Assembly: GCF_014203395.1 (NCBI RefSeq)
Contig: NZ_JACHIW010000002.1
Location: 1,612,001 to 1,676,000, forward strand
Direction of reading: 5' to 3'
DNA: 64,000 bases
Source: Saccharopolyspora phatthalungensis
Lineage (GTDB): Bacteria > Actinomycetota > Actinomycetes > Mycobacteriales > Pseudonocardiaceae
In this document: piece after piece, positions 35,075 to 44,133 of the stretch
Numbering within the stretch: position 1 is the first letter of the stretch
How the letters are laid out: each line of letters starts with the position of its first letter
Made by a program: the position numbers and the translations under genes
Notes under the pieces: generated by a model
Told to the model about the DNA's origin: nothing
What the model saw: only the letters and a program-made list of their open reading frames with translations
The model's database searches: none

Positions 35075-36298
35075 ATGACCACGACCGAGCGGCCCGATCT
35101 GTCCTGGCTGGACGACGTGACCATGACCGAGCTCGAACGCAACCCGTACAAGGTGTACGAGCGGCTGCGGGCCGAGGCTCCGCTGGCGTACGTCCCGGTG
35201 CTGGGGTCCTATGTCGCCTCCACCGCAGAGGTCTGCCGCGAGATCGCGACCAGCCCGGACTTCGAGGCGGTCATCACGCCGGCGGGTGGGCGGACCTTCG
35301 GGCACCCGGCGATCATCGGTGTCAACGGCGACGTCCACGCCGACCTGCGCTCCATGGTCGAGCCCGCCCTGCAGCCCGTCGAGGTAGACCGCTGGATCGA
35401 CGACCTCGTCCGCCCGATCGCCCGCCGCTACCTGGAGCAGTTCGAGGATGACGGGCGCGCGGAACTGGTGGCGCAGTACTGCGAGCCGGTCAGCGTTCGC
35501 TCGCTCGGTGACCTCCTCGGCCTGCACGATGTCGACTCCGACAAGCTCCGCGAGTGGTTCGCGAAGCTGAACCGCTCCTTCACCAACGCCGCGGTGGACG
35601 AGAACGGCGAGTTCGCGAACCCGGAAGGCTTCGCCGAGGGCGACGCGGCCAAGGCCGAGATCCGCGCGATCGTCGATCCACTGATCGACAGGTGGATCGA
35701 CGAGCCGACCGACAGCGCGATCTCCCACTGGCTGCACGACGGCATGCCGCCCGGGCAGACCCGCGACCGCGAGTACATCTACCCCACGATCTACGTCTAC
35801 CTGCTCGGCGCGATGCAGGAGCCCGGCCACGGGATGGCCTCGACGCTGGTCGGCCTGTTCAGCAGGCCCGAGCAGCTGGCGCAGGTGGTCGACGACCCGG
35901 TGCTGATTCCGAGGGCGATCTCGGAGGGGCTGCGCTGGACGTCGCCGATCTGGTCGGCCACCGCCCGCATCTCCACGAGGCCGGTCACGATCGCGGGCGT
36001 GGACCTGCCGGCGGACACCCCGGTGATGCTGTCCTACGGATCGGCCAACCACGATACCGGGCAGTACGCCGCGCCGTCGAAGTACGACCTGCACCGCCCG
36101 CCGCTGCCGCACCTGGCTTTCGGCGCCGGCAACCACGCGTGCGCCGGCATCTACTTCGCGAACCACGTCATGCGGATCGCGCTTGAGGAGCTGTTCGAGG
36201 TCATCCCCAACTTGGCGCGGGACACCCGGGATGGGGTGGAGTTTTGGGGCTGGGGCTTCCGCGGCCCGACGAGCCTGCACGTGACGTGGGAGGTGTGA
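35075..36298 (+). CDS. gcoA: Cytochrome P450, guaiacol O-demethylase subunit GcoA (CYP255A)
   Basis: 407 residues from ATG 35075 behind GGAGGAG. The heme loop is [15 protein letters not shown] (Cys ligand), the ExxR pair is [10 protein letters not shown], and the I-helix region is [16 protein letters not shown], with the unusual QEPGHG in place of AGxET. The sequence matches, block after block, what I know of Amycolatopsis GcoA ([36 protein letters not shown]). GcoA oxidises the aryl methyl ether of guaiacol, giving catechol and formaldehyde. Electrons come from GcoB, encoded two bases downstream. Cytoplasmic. Confidence 0.93.
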   Translation: MTTTERPDLSWLDDVTMTELERNPYKVYERLRAEAPLAYVPVLGSYVASTAEVCREIATSPDFEAVITPAGGRTFGHPAIIGVNGDVHADLRSMVEPALQPVEVDRWIDDLVRPIARRYLEQFEDDGRAELVAQYCEPVSVRSLGDLLGLHDVDSDKLREWFAKLNRSFTNAAVDENGEFANPEGFAEGDAAKAEIRAIVDPLIDRWIDEPTDSAISHWLHDGMPPGQTRDREYIYPTIYVYLLGAMQEPGHGMASTLVGLFSRPEQLAQVVDDPVLIPRAISEGLRWTSPIWSATARISTRPVTIAGVDLPADTPVMLSYGSANHDTGQYAAPSKYDLHRPPLPHLAFGAGNHACAGIYFANHVMRIALEELFEVIPNLARDTRDGVEFWGWGFRGPTSLHVTWEV

Positions 36299-36300
36299 AG

Positions 36301-37305
36301 GTGAGCTTCGCGGTGAGCGTCGGCGGGCGCAGCGTCGAGTGCGCCGACGACCAGAGCCTGCTCGACGCATGTCTGCGGGCGGCGGTGTGGATGCCGAACT
36401 CCTGCAACCAGGGCACGTGCGGCACCTGCAAGCTCCGGGTGCTCTCCGGCGAGGTCGACCACGGCGCCTCGCCGCTGGACACGCTCACCGACGACGAGCG
36501 GCGTGCCGGCCTGGCCCTGGCCTGCCAGGCCCGCCCCGTCTCCGACGTCGAGCTGAGCAGTCCCGGGTCGACCGGGCGTGCCACGCACGCGTTGCAGGAT
36601 CTGGTCGCCACGGTCCTGGAGGTCTCCGACATCGCGCGCGACACCCGCCGCGTGCTGCTGGGCCTGCCCGAGCCGCTGGCCTTCGAGGCCGGGCAGTACG
36701 TCGAGCTGGTCGTGCCGGGATCGGGCGCGCGCCGCCAGTACTCACTGGCCAACACCGCCGACGAGAACAAGGTCCTGGAGCTGCACGTTCGGCGGGTTCC
36801 CGGCGGCCTCGCCACCGACGGATGGCTGTTCGACGGGCTGGCGGCCGGGGATCGGGTTGCCGCCTCGGGCCCGCTCGGCGACTTCCACCTCCCACCGGAG
36901 GCGGATGACGACGGCGGCCCGATGGCGCTCGTCGGCGGCGGGACGGGACTCGCGCCACTGGTCGGCATCGCCCGGACCGCCCTGCGCCGGCACCCCGACC
37001 GTGTAGTGCTGCTCTATCACGGCGTGCGGGGCGCCGCCGACCTCTACGACCTCGACCGCTTCGCGGAGCTGCCGGAGTTGCACCCGAACTTCCGGTTCGT
37101 CCCGGTGCTCTCCCATGAGCCCGACCCGGCGTATCGCAGCGGTTTCCCGACCGACGCCTTCGTCGAGGACGTCGCCAGCGGACGCGGCTGGTCCGGGTGG
37201 CTGTGCGGGCCGCCGGCAATGGTGGAGGCCGGAGTCACGGCCTTCAAGCGCAGGCGGATGTCGCCACGACGGATCCACCGGGAGAAGTTCACGCCGACCG
37301 AGTAA
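36301..37305 (+). CDS. gcoB: GcoB, ferredoxin-flavin reductase of guaiacol O-demethylase
   Basis: 334 residues from GTG 36301. Residues 1-85 are a plant-type [2Fe-2S] ferredoxin (SCNQGTCGTCKLRVLSG with three Cys and a fourth in LALACQARP). An FAD domain follows (GQYVELVVPGSGARRQYSLAN, the RxYS motif), then an NADH domain (ALVGGGTGLAPLVGIAR and a final WSGWLCGPPAMVEA). The order ferredoxin-FAD-NADH in one chain is that of GcoB, which feeds electrons from NADH to GcoA. It is two bases after gcoA. Strong overall match to Amycolatopsis GcoB. Confidence 0.93.
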   Translation: MSFAVSVGGRSVECADDQSLLDACLRAAVWMPNSCNQGTCGTCKLRVLSGEVDHGASPLDTLTDDERRAGLALACQARPVSDVELSSPGSTGRATHALQDLVATVLEVSDIARDTRRVLLGLPEPLAFEAGQYVELVVPGSGARRQYSLANTADENKVLELHVRRVPGGLATDGWLFDGLAAGDRVAASGPLGDFHLPPEADDDGGPMALVGGGTGLAPLVGIARTALRRHPDRVVLLYHGVRGAADLYDLDRFAELPELHPNFRFVPVLSHEPDPAYRSGFPTDAFVEDVASGRGWSGWLCGPPAMVEAGVTAFKRRRMSPRRIHREKFTPTE

Positions 37306-37976
37306 CCGTGTGGCCCGTTTGCCCGCCCGGTAAGCCGAATCCCTCGCTGCAACAAACAATCTCAGCCAACGGGCAACCGAAACGCGCCCGCTCGACCATC
37401 AATTAGTCCGATGTGGACAGTTTGGTGTGCCGGGTCCGGTCGCGGTAAGTTCCACGAACAATTGGACGAACTCGCCGAAGAGCTCGATGACACTCGCCGC
37501 TACCAGGAGCAAACGGGGCGAACACCCGAGCGCATGGTGTGGATTCCGCGTGACTACGGTGCAGCGCGTGGCAAGTTGCGCGATTGCGACTGCTGCCATC
37601 ACACCAATAGCTGATGACGGCTCCAAGCGCGTCTTTTCGGCGAGCGACCGGCGCCTTCGTTGCCCACACTGCTCTTAGGGGGCAACTTCAGCATGAGCGC
37701 AGCTCGTGAGCACGGCGACCAGGTAAGCCGTGCAACCACCACCGGCGTTTCCGCGGATGTCTCGCGGGACCCCGACGAAATCGTCGCCAGGCTGGGGCGT
37801 CGCCTTGGTGATACTTCACAGGCCCAATACAGCGAGCGCCGGACTGGGGCGGCGGTCGGTGACCAGCGAGACGAGTGATCAAGCTCAGGCGATCGAACTG
37901 TTGCTCGCAGCGGTCCTGAGCAGCATGCGCGGATGCGGCGATCTGACGAATGTGCAGTGAATTTGGGGGAGAGGCC
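37306..37976. other. Stretch without a confident gene
   Basis: About 670 bases between gcoB and the HAD-like gene. A 67-codon plus ORF at 37411-37614 (GKFHEQLDELAEELDDTRRY then MVWIPRDYGAARGKLRDCDC) has some coding character but no family I know, and could be a remnant. A second possible frame at 37660-37878 is weaker. The downstream part should contain the promoter of the 38-43 kb gene set. Confidence 0.4.
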
Positions 37977-40613
37977 ATGCGGTCGAGGCAAGGGCACAGT
38001 CCGCAGTTGCAAGACCTGTGCCGGATCATCGGCGACGGCTCCTGTGCCGCTGTGTCATTCGATGTGTTCGATACCGTGCTGTGGCGGCGGGTTCCGCGTC
38101 CGGCGGACGTTTTCGGCCTGCTCGGCGGTCGACTTCGCCGGGCGGAAGTCTGTCCGCCGTGGCTAGGCGACGCCGCATTCCGACGCATGCGCATCGACGC
38201 CGAGCGGGAGGCGCGCCGTTGCCGCGGTTCGTTGGGCAGCGAGGTCTCGCTGTTCGACATCTGGCGGCGGATGCCACTGAGCTTGTTCGGCGGGATGGAG
38301 CTTGAGGAGCTTGTGCAGGCCGAGGTCGAGTTCGAACACGCGCTGACGGTCGTGGACCTGGACATCGCTTCGGTCGCGGACCTGGCGCGCAAGGAGTGCA
38401 TTCCGGTCGTGTTGGTGTCCGACACCTACTTCACCGAGGACCAGCTGTCCTACCTGCTGACCCGGCCGGAACTCGAGTCGCTGGAGGGCGTGCGCGTGTT
38501 CCGCTCGCACGCGCACGGCGTGAACAAGGCGGACGGCCTGTGGCCCGTCGTGTTGAACGAGCTCGGGCTGCGCCCCGAGCAGTTGGTGCACGTCGGCGAT
38601 GACCGGAGAGCAGATCACAAAGTCCCGGGTGCGCTCGGGATCCGCGCGGTCCACTACCGGAAGGGGGGCAGTGGTTTCGGCGAGTTGCTGGAGCGCGAGC
38701 ACCGGGACACTGACCTGCTGGGATCGTTCGACCCGCTCCTGGATCCCGAGCACGGTGACTTCGGGCTGACGAGCTTGCGCGCGAAGATCCTTCAGGCCGG
38801 TGCTCGACATGACACCACACCGGAGGGCGCTGCCTGGCGATACGGGGCCGCGGTGCTCGGGCCCGTCTTGACGGGTTTCGCCGAGTGGGTGGCACGGACC
38901 GCGCACGACGCCGGAACCCCTGTGGTGTGGTGTCCGATGCGGGAGGGCGAGCTGCTGGCGGCGATGGTCAACGAAGCCGCCCGCGTTCGAGGGCTGGCCG
39001 TGGAGGCGAAGCCCTTGTGGTTGTCGCGGCACGTGACGTCGATGGCCATCGTGGACTCGGCCGACCGGCAGTCGCTCGCCGCGTTGATCGGGCGCGGTTA
39101 TCGGCTGAGCGTGCGAGAAGTGCTCGACATGCTGGGCCTGCGGCCGGGCGAGGTGCCTTGCCTGGCGCACATGCTCGATACGATCCTGGACAACGGCCAC
39201 ACCGTCGACCGGGTCTGCGACGCGTTGACCGAGACCCCGAACCTGCGCAACCGGCTGGCGACGACGACCGCGGCGAGCCGGGGACGCCTCGTTACCGCGC
39301 TGCGCGGCTGCGGAGCCCTGGACCAGCCGGAACTGGTGCTGGTCGACCTCGGGTGGGCCGGCACGACCCAGCGGCAACTCGCGCAGGCGCTGCGCTTGGC
39401 CGGAGTCGACGTCCAGGTTTCGGGTCTGTACCTGGCGACCCACGAGGGTGCCTCGCAGGTGCACATGGCCGGGCTGCGCCTGGAGAGCTATCTGTCCCAG
39501 GCCGGTCAGCCCGCCGAGGTCGCGCTCCCGGCCGCGCGCAGCCCCGAGGTGCTCGAACAGTCCGTCAACGCCACGTGTGGCTCGTTGATCGACTACTCCG
39601 ACGACGGGCAGCCGATCCTGGGGCCCTGGGTGGACGATCCCCGCCAAACCGCGCAACGCCATGCGGTCCGCGACGGCGTGCTGTCCTTCCAGCAGATGTG
39701 GAACCGCTACGCCGAGAACTCGACATGGAACTGTCCGGAACTGAGCGGGTCGGCGAGCAGGCAACTCGGCACGATCCTCGCGCGCGCGTTGCGCGCACCC
39801 ACGGCGGACGAAGCCGCGTTGTTCGGCGGCTGGCGACACGAGGACAACTTCGGGTCTTCGGTCATCACGCATCTCCTGCCTGAAGACCTTGTCGCAGCCC
39901 TCCCCTACCTGTCGCCCGGCGGCCTCGAAGAGCTCGACATGCGGGACGCCTTCTGGCCACGGCTCATCGCCGCGTCCGACACCCGCCTGGCCGCCGCGGC
40001 CCACGCCCTGGACACCGGGCTGCTCGACGCCGACGTATTCGAGCCTTCTATCTCGCCCTGCGAGACGCGGCTTCGCTGGCGGACTCCGGGAGGCAGTTGG
40101 CACGACGGCGTGCGGCGACCGGTGCGGATCAACCACAATGGCCTGTCCTTCGCACGGCTCGTGCTCCACGAACACGACGTCGCGGAGGTGGCGCTGGCGA
40201 TACCGGGAAGACCGGCGATCGTGCGGGTGGACTGGATCGAGGCCAAAGTCTTCGTTGCGGGTCGCAACGTGCCCTCGGTATTGCGCTGGGACACCGCCGA
40301 GGACATCGCTTCGCTGGTCATGGCCGAGTGCGTTTATCTCGGCGGCAACGTCGTCGAGTTCGAGTCACCGCATTCGGCGCTGTGGCTGCCGCTGGCCGCC
40401 CGCAGCGGCGGCCCGGTTAGTTCCGCGCAGATCAGCATCGGTTTCGCGATGCTGCCGCGTTCGATGTCGCGGCTGGAGCCCCGGATCCCTCCCGCGGCGC
40501 GCGTAGCCAGGCTCGCTCAGCGGGCGCGCGCGGAATACCGTGACCGTGGTCTCGTCGGCCTCGTGGCCGGGGCCGGCCGGATCTTCTCCCGGCGCTTGGC
40601 GGGTGTCCGATGA
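37977..40613 (+). CDS. Large HAD-like protein of a surface-polysaccharide type locus
   Basis: 878 residues from ATG 37977, behind GGGGGAG. The N-terminal 230 residues are a HAD domain: VSFDVFDTVLWRRVPRP (motif I), VVLVSDTYFTEDQLSYLL (motif II), VNKADGLWPVVL (Lys) and LVHVGDDRRADHKVPGALGI (motif IV). The next part carries LVLVDLGWAGTTQRQLAQAL, a conserved piece in HAD proteins near O-antigen and cell-wall sugar genes. The C-terminal 250 residues are unrecognised. Such proteins are thought to be phosphatases tied to glycan assembly. The stop overlaps the start of the methyltransferase gene (ATGA). Confidence 0.75.
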   Translation: MRSRQGHSPQLQDLCRIIGDGSCAAVSFDVFDTVLWRRVPRPADVFGLLGGRLRRAEVCPPWLGDAAFRRMRIDAEREARRCRGSLGSEVSLFDIWRRMPLSLFGGMELEELVQAEVEFEHALTVVDLDIASVADLARKECIPVVLVSDTYFTEDQLSYLLTRPELESLEGVRVFRSHAHGVNKADGLWPVVLNELGLRPEQLVHVGDDRRADHKVPGALGIRAVHYRKGGSGFGELLEREHRDTDLLGSFDPLLDPEHGDFGLTSLRAKILQAGARHDTTPEGAAWRYGAAVLGPVLTGFAEWVARTAHDAGTPVVWCPMREGELLAAMVNEAARVRGLAVEAKPLWLSRHVTSMAIVDSADRQSLAALIGRGYRLSVREVLDMLGLRPGEVPCLAHMLDTILDNGHTVDRVCDALTETPNLRNRLATTTAASRGRLVTALRGCGALDQPELVLVDLGWAGTTQRQLAQALRLAGVDVQVSGLYLATHEGASQVHMAGLRLESYLSQAGQPAEVALPAARSPEVLEQSVNATCGSLIDYSDDGQPILGPWVDDPRQTAQRHAVRDGVLSFQQMWNRYAENSTWNCPELSGSASRQLGTILARALRAPTADEAALFGGWRHEDNFGSSVITHLLPEDLVAALPYLSPGGLEELDMRDAFWPRLIAASDTRLAAAAHALDTGLLDADVFEPSISPCETRLRWRTPGGSWHDGVRRPVRINHNGLSFARLVLHEHDVAEVALAIPGRPAIVRVDWIEAKVFVAGRNVPSVLRWDTAEDIASLVMAECVYLGGNVVEFESPHSALWLPLAARSGGPVSSAQISIGFAMLPRSMSRLEPRIPPAARVARLAQRARAEYRDRGLVGLVAGAGRIFSRRLAGVR

Positions 40614-41689
40614 GCACCGCATCCGACTGCCCGCATCGCATCGGCAGCAGGCACGATCCGCACGCGCAGGCCCGCGAGGCGCGTCGGCAGCCGCTGCTGC
40701 TGCACTCGATGTCGGTCTACCGCGAGTTGTTCGAGGTCATCTTCGAGCACCGCACGATCACCACAATCGTCGAGATCGGAGTGGAGTCCGGCCACGGCAG
40801 CGCGATGTACGCCGAGCTCGGTGCCTCCGATGTGTACTGCGTAGAGCCAGAGCCCTCCGACGAGCTCAGGGCATACGCGTGCGAACACGATGCCCTCCAC
40901 CTGGTGGAGATCCCTTCCCCCAAAGCGCTGGAGACGATCCCGCCGGCCGATCTGTACATAGTGGATGGTGATCACAATTACGCCGTGGTGCGGCGGGAGC
41001 TCGACTGGATCCTCACCCACGCCCCGGACGCGGTCATCGTGCTGCACGACGTGCTGTGGCCCTGCGCACGACGAGACCTCTACTACGAACCGCTGTCGAT
41101 ACCGCCGGAGGAACGGCATCCGGCCAGTGCGGACGGACCCACCGTCTGGCAGGACGAACTGACCCCCGCCGGCCTGGTCGGGCTGGGCGCGTTCCGTACC
41201 GCGGAGCACGCTGGTGGGGAACGCAATGGCGTTATGACCGCGGTCGAGGACGCACTGGAGCAATCGGATGACCGGTGGCACTGCGAACTCGTTCCCGCGG
41301 TCTTCGGACTCGGGGTTCTCGTCAGGCGCACGGACATCAGCGCCGACAAGCTCCTGGAAGCCCTGCGCCCCTACGGACGGTCACGCCTGCTCGCGGCGAT
41401 GGAGAACAATCGGATAGCCCTTTACACCCGGGTCCTCCAACTCCAGTACGAGGCGGCGGCGCACGCCATGGATGCCGACCGGCTCGCGGAAGAGATCGCT
41501 CGCGCATCAAGCGAGAAGAACAACATCGCAACCGCCCTGGACGACGCCGTTGCCCGACACTCCGCAGAAATGGAATCGCTGCGCCGAAAGAACAACCTGC
41601 TGGAACAACAGATCGAGGAACTGGCCAACCGGACGATCGCCAGCCGCGTCCGGACGCTGTTTCGACGGGGCGCTACCAGGGGTTCATAG
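40610..41689 (+). CDS. Class I SAM methyltransferase-like protein with C-terminal coiled coil
   Basis: 359 residues. The SAM-binding part reads ITTIVEIGVESGHGSAMYAE (motif I), DVYCVEPEPSDELRAY, ADLYIVDGDHNYAVVRREL and DAVIVLHDVLWPC, the layout of the Methyltransf_24 group found with polysaccharide genes. After residue 280 the chain becomes a Glu/Ala/Leu-rich coiled coil (AEEIARASSEKNNIATALDD and SLRRKNNLLEQQIEEL). It overlaps the HAD-like gene by four bases and is followed closely by a membrane protein, so the three probably form one operon. The methyl acceptor is unknown. Confidence 0.8.
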   Translation: MSTASDCPHRIGSRHDPHAQAREARRQPLLLHSMSVYRELFEVIFEHRTITTIVEIGVESGHGSAMYAELGASDVYCVEPEPSDELRAYACEHDALHLVEIPSPKALETIPPADLYIVDGDHNYAVVRRELDWILTHAPDAVIVLHDVLWPCARRDLYYEPLSIPPEERHPASADGPTVWQDELTPAGLVGLGAFRTAEHAGGERNGVMTAVEDALEQSDDRWHCELVPAVFGLGVLVRRTDISADKLLEALRPYGRSRLLAAMENNRIALYTRVLQLQYEAAAHAMDADRLAEEIARASSEKNNIATALDDAVARHSAEMESLRRKNNLLEQQIEELANRTIASRVRTLFRRGATRGS

Positions 41690-41727
41690 CATCGCTAACA
41701 ATTCTCCCCGCTAGCAAAAGGATTCCG

Positions 41728-43179
41728 ATGACGGCTAGGCAGGAAGAACTGTCGTCAAGTGCCAAGGACACGACGGGTTGTGCTGGCCAGACACGGGATT
41801 TCCGGCACCGGCTCCGCGTGGTCCTTTATTGCGCTTGTTGGGTCGTGGCGACGACCTACCTGCAACTGGCCCGCGGTTCGGGTCGCGCGGCGGACGTCAT
41901 CTGGGCCGAGGACGGCGGCGTCTTCTTCAACCAGGCGATACGCCACCCGCTGTGGCACAACATCTTTGTACCGCACGCCGGGTACCTGCAAGTGATCGCC
42001 CGTGTCGCGGTGCAACCGGCAGCGCACCTGCCGCTGTCATGGGTGGCCTGGTGGCTGGCCGGGATCGCCGCACTCACCGTCGCGTTCGTCTCCTTGGTGG
42101 TGTGGTTCGCCAGCGTTCGGGTCGTTCGGTCGTGGTGGGCTCGGGCGCTGCTCACAGCCTTGGTGCCCCTGCTGCCCCAAGCGGGGTTCGAGGTCAATGC
42201 CACCGTGTGCAACCTGCACTGGTACCTCGCCTACGCGGCGTTCTGGGTGCTGCTGGCGGCTTCGAATTCGTGGAGAGGACAGCTCGGCGCTTTGTTCGTG
42301 GTTGCCCTGGCCGCGCTATCCGACCCACTGACGGCGCTGGTGCTGCCGGCTGCGGTCGTGGGGGTGCTCCGGTCCCCCAGGCGGCGCCTCGCCCTGATCG
42401 CGCCGGTCGGCATGATCGTCGCACTGGCCTCGCAGGCGTGGGTACACCTCACTCGGACGGTCCCGTACCGGGCGAGTCCGACCGATTTCGCCGAGCTACC
42501 GCGAATCTACGCGGCGAGGGTGGCGCTGCCTTCGGCAACCGGTGATCGACTGCTCGGACCGATCCATGAGCGACTCGGTATGCCGGTGGTCGTGCTCGCC
42601 GGGGCGCTGGTCTGTGCCGCACTGATCGCCCTGGTGCTCAATGCCGACCGAAAGACACGCCTGGTCGCGTTCTTGTCGCTCGCCGTGTCCGTCGCGTTCC
42701 TCTTCGTACCGGTCGGTCTCCGTGGCACGGCCGGATTTTTCGACGGCAACGAACTCGGACTCGCGGGGTCGCGGTACACGATCGTTCCAATCCTCATGCT
42801 GTGGACAGCAATGGTCATGGTCCTGGACCGCCTTGCCGACCGCGCACTTCCCACGGGCGCGCCTGGGCTGATAGGGACAACGACGGTCGCGGTGCTCGCG
42901 GTCCAACTGATCACCGACTGGGGCGGCCCAACGGTGCGTGCCAACGGTCCTTCCTGGCAAGCCGAAGTACGTGCCGCACAGGTCAATTGCCAGGGCCCGC
43001 CCGGATCACACGGCTTCCAGGAAACCGCCGTCGTCGCCGAGGCACACGGTAAGACCTCAGCACCGATTGTTCCCGCGCCCGACGACATCACGATCTCGCT
43101 CTCGCCGTTGCCACCGGCCGGGGCCTCGCCACTGTTCGCCGTCGTAGTTCCGTGCGCGAAACTACGCGACATCAGATGA
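41728..43179 (+). CDS. Polytopic membrane protein, probably glycan-related
   Basis: 483 residues from ATG 41728, which follows AAAAGGAT. About ten membrane helices are visible, for example VVLYCACWVVATTYLQLA, WVAWWLAGIAALTVAFVSLV, GALFVVALAALSDPLTALVL, LVCAALIALVLNADRK, VAFLSLAVSVAFLFVPVGL and TIVPILMLWTAMVMVLDRLA. An ADVIWAEDGGVFFNQAI loop after the first helix resembles the acidic first loop of membrane GT-C transferases. The C-terminal 90 residues face outside or inside as a soluble tail. It is likely to act with the preceding HAD and methyltransferase proteins in surface glycan synthesis; that is inference. Confidence 0.7.
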   Translation: MTARQEELSSSAKDTTGCAGQTRDFRHRLRVVLYCACWVVATTYLQLARGSGRAADVIWAEDGGVFFNQAIRHPLWHNIFVPHAGYLQVIARVAVQPAAHLPLSWVAWWLAGIAALTVAFVSLVVWFASVRVVRSWWARALLTALVPLLPQAGFEVNATVCNLHWYLAYAAFWVLLAASNSWRGQLGALFVVALAALSDPLTALVLPAAVVGVLRSPRRRLALIAPVGMIVALASQAWVHLTRTVPYRASPTDFAELPRIYAARVALPSATGDRLLGPIHERLGMPVVVLAGALVCAALIALVLNADRKTRLVAFLSLAVSVAFLFVPVGLRGTAGFFDGNELGLAGSRYTIVPILMLWTAMVMVLDRLADRALPTGAPGLIGTTTVAVLAVQLITDWGGPTVRANGPSWQAEVRAAQVNCQGPPGSHGFQETAVVAEAHGKTSAPIVPAPDDITISLSPLPPAGASPLFAVVVPCAKLRDIR

Positions 43180-43322
43180 TCGCCAGCACCCGCAACCGGA
43201 TGCATGCGGCGTCTGAGTTCCGCTACCCGCTCCGCAGGCCACTTGGGAAAACTACTCCAAAGCCCCGGGACCCAACCGTCACGATCACGGCCGGGGAAGC
43301 CCACACCACGGAAAGACTCCTG

Positions 43323-44033
43323 CTAGGGAAGCAGTTTCAACCGCGCGACGGGGGGCTGATAGTCCTCGCCGGCCTCGGTTGAGTCGAGTGACTGCTGCAC
43401 CAGCACTTTGAGCGTGCCAATGAGATGGTCCTGCACCGCCTCGCCGGCACCGGTCGCATCCTTGGCGAGAATGGCGTCGTAAATCCTTTCGTGGGCGGCG
43501 AGGATGTCGGCGAGCGTTCGCGTCTTGATCGTGGAAAGACCCAGTGCGTGCATCTGCGAGCGCGTGTTGGCCACCACTTGGACGACTCGCTCGTTGCCCG
43601 CCGCGCGGACAATTGTCTCGTGAAAGACCACATCGTGCTGCTGAAAGAGGCGTTCGTCGCCGGCATCGCTCGCCTTGCGCATCCCGGCGAACGCCTTCTT
43701 GAAGACCGCGCGATCGCGATCGTTCATGTGCGTGGCCGCGCGATAGGCGGAAGGCGCCTCCAGTAGCAGCCTCAGCGAATAGATCTCTTCGATGTCCTTG
43801 ACCGACAGTTCGAGGATGCGCACGCCACGGCTGCGTTCGAACCGGACCATGCCATTGGCCGCGAACTGCAGCAGTGCCTCACGCACGGGTGTGCGTGACA
43901 CGCCTAGCTGGCTCGCGATGTCCACGACCGAGTACAGCGAGCCGGGCACCAATTCCCCGGAAAGGATGGCAGTCCTGATCCGCTCGAAAACCCGCTCGGT
44001 CAAGGAGGCGTTGTCGCCCGACAGTGGCTTCAC
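43323..44033 (-). CDS. GntR-family (FadR/FCD) transcriptional regulator
   Basis: 236 residues. Winged HTH at the N-terminus (LTERVFERIRTAILSGELVP, GVSRTPVREALLQFAANGMV) and an all-helical FCD ligand domain (SLRLLLEAPSAYRAATHM, FQQHDVVFHETIVRAAGNER, AHERIYDAILAKDATGAGEA) with metal-binding Asp/His residues. FCD regulators usually sense an organic acid and leave their operator when it binds. It is the last gene of the minus arm (nitrilase-cyclase-dehydratase-regulator). The paired palindromes at 47.8 kb are the likely operators. Confidence 0.88.
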   Translation of the reverse strand: MKPLSGDNASLTERVFERIRTAILSGELVPGSLYSVVDIASQLGVSRTPVREALLQFAANGMVRFERSRGVRILELSVKDIEEIYSLRLLLEAPSAYRAATHMNDRDRAVFKKAFAGMRKASDAGDERLFQQHDVVFHETIVRAAGNERVVQVVANTRSQMHALGLSTIKTRTLADILAAHERIYDAILAKDATGAGEAVQDHLIGTLKVLVQQSLDSTEAGEDYQPPVARLKLLP

Positions 44034-44133
44034 GCGTTCTTACCCTTTCCGTCGACCAGCGAGGAACCAGCTTTGCCCGCCCAATTTCGCCAGCATGTCA
44101 AGAGTGCCATCGCTCCCCTACCCCCTTGTCAGC

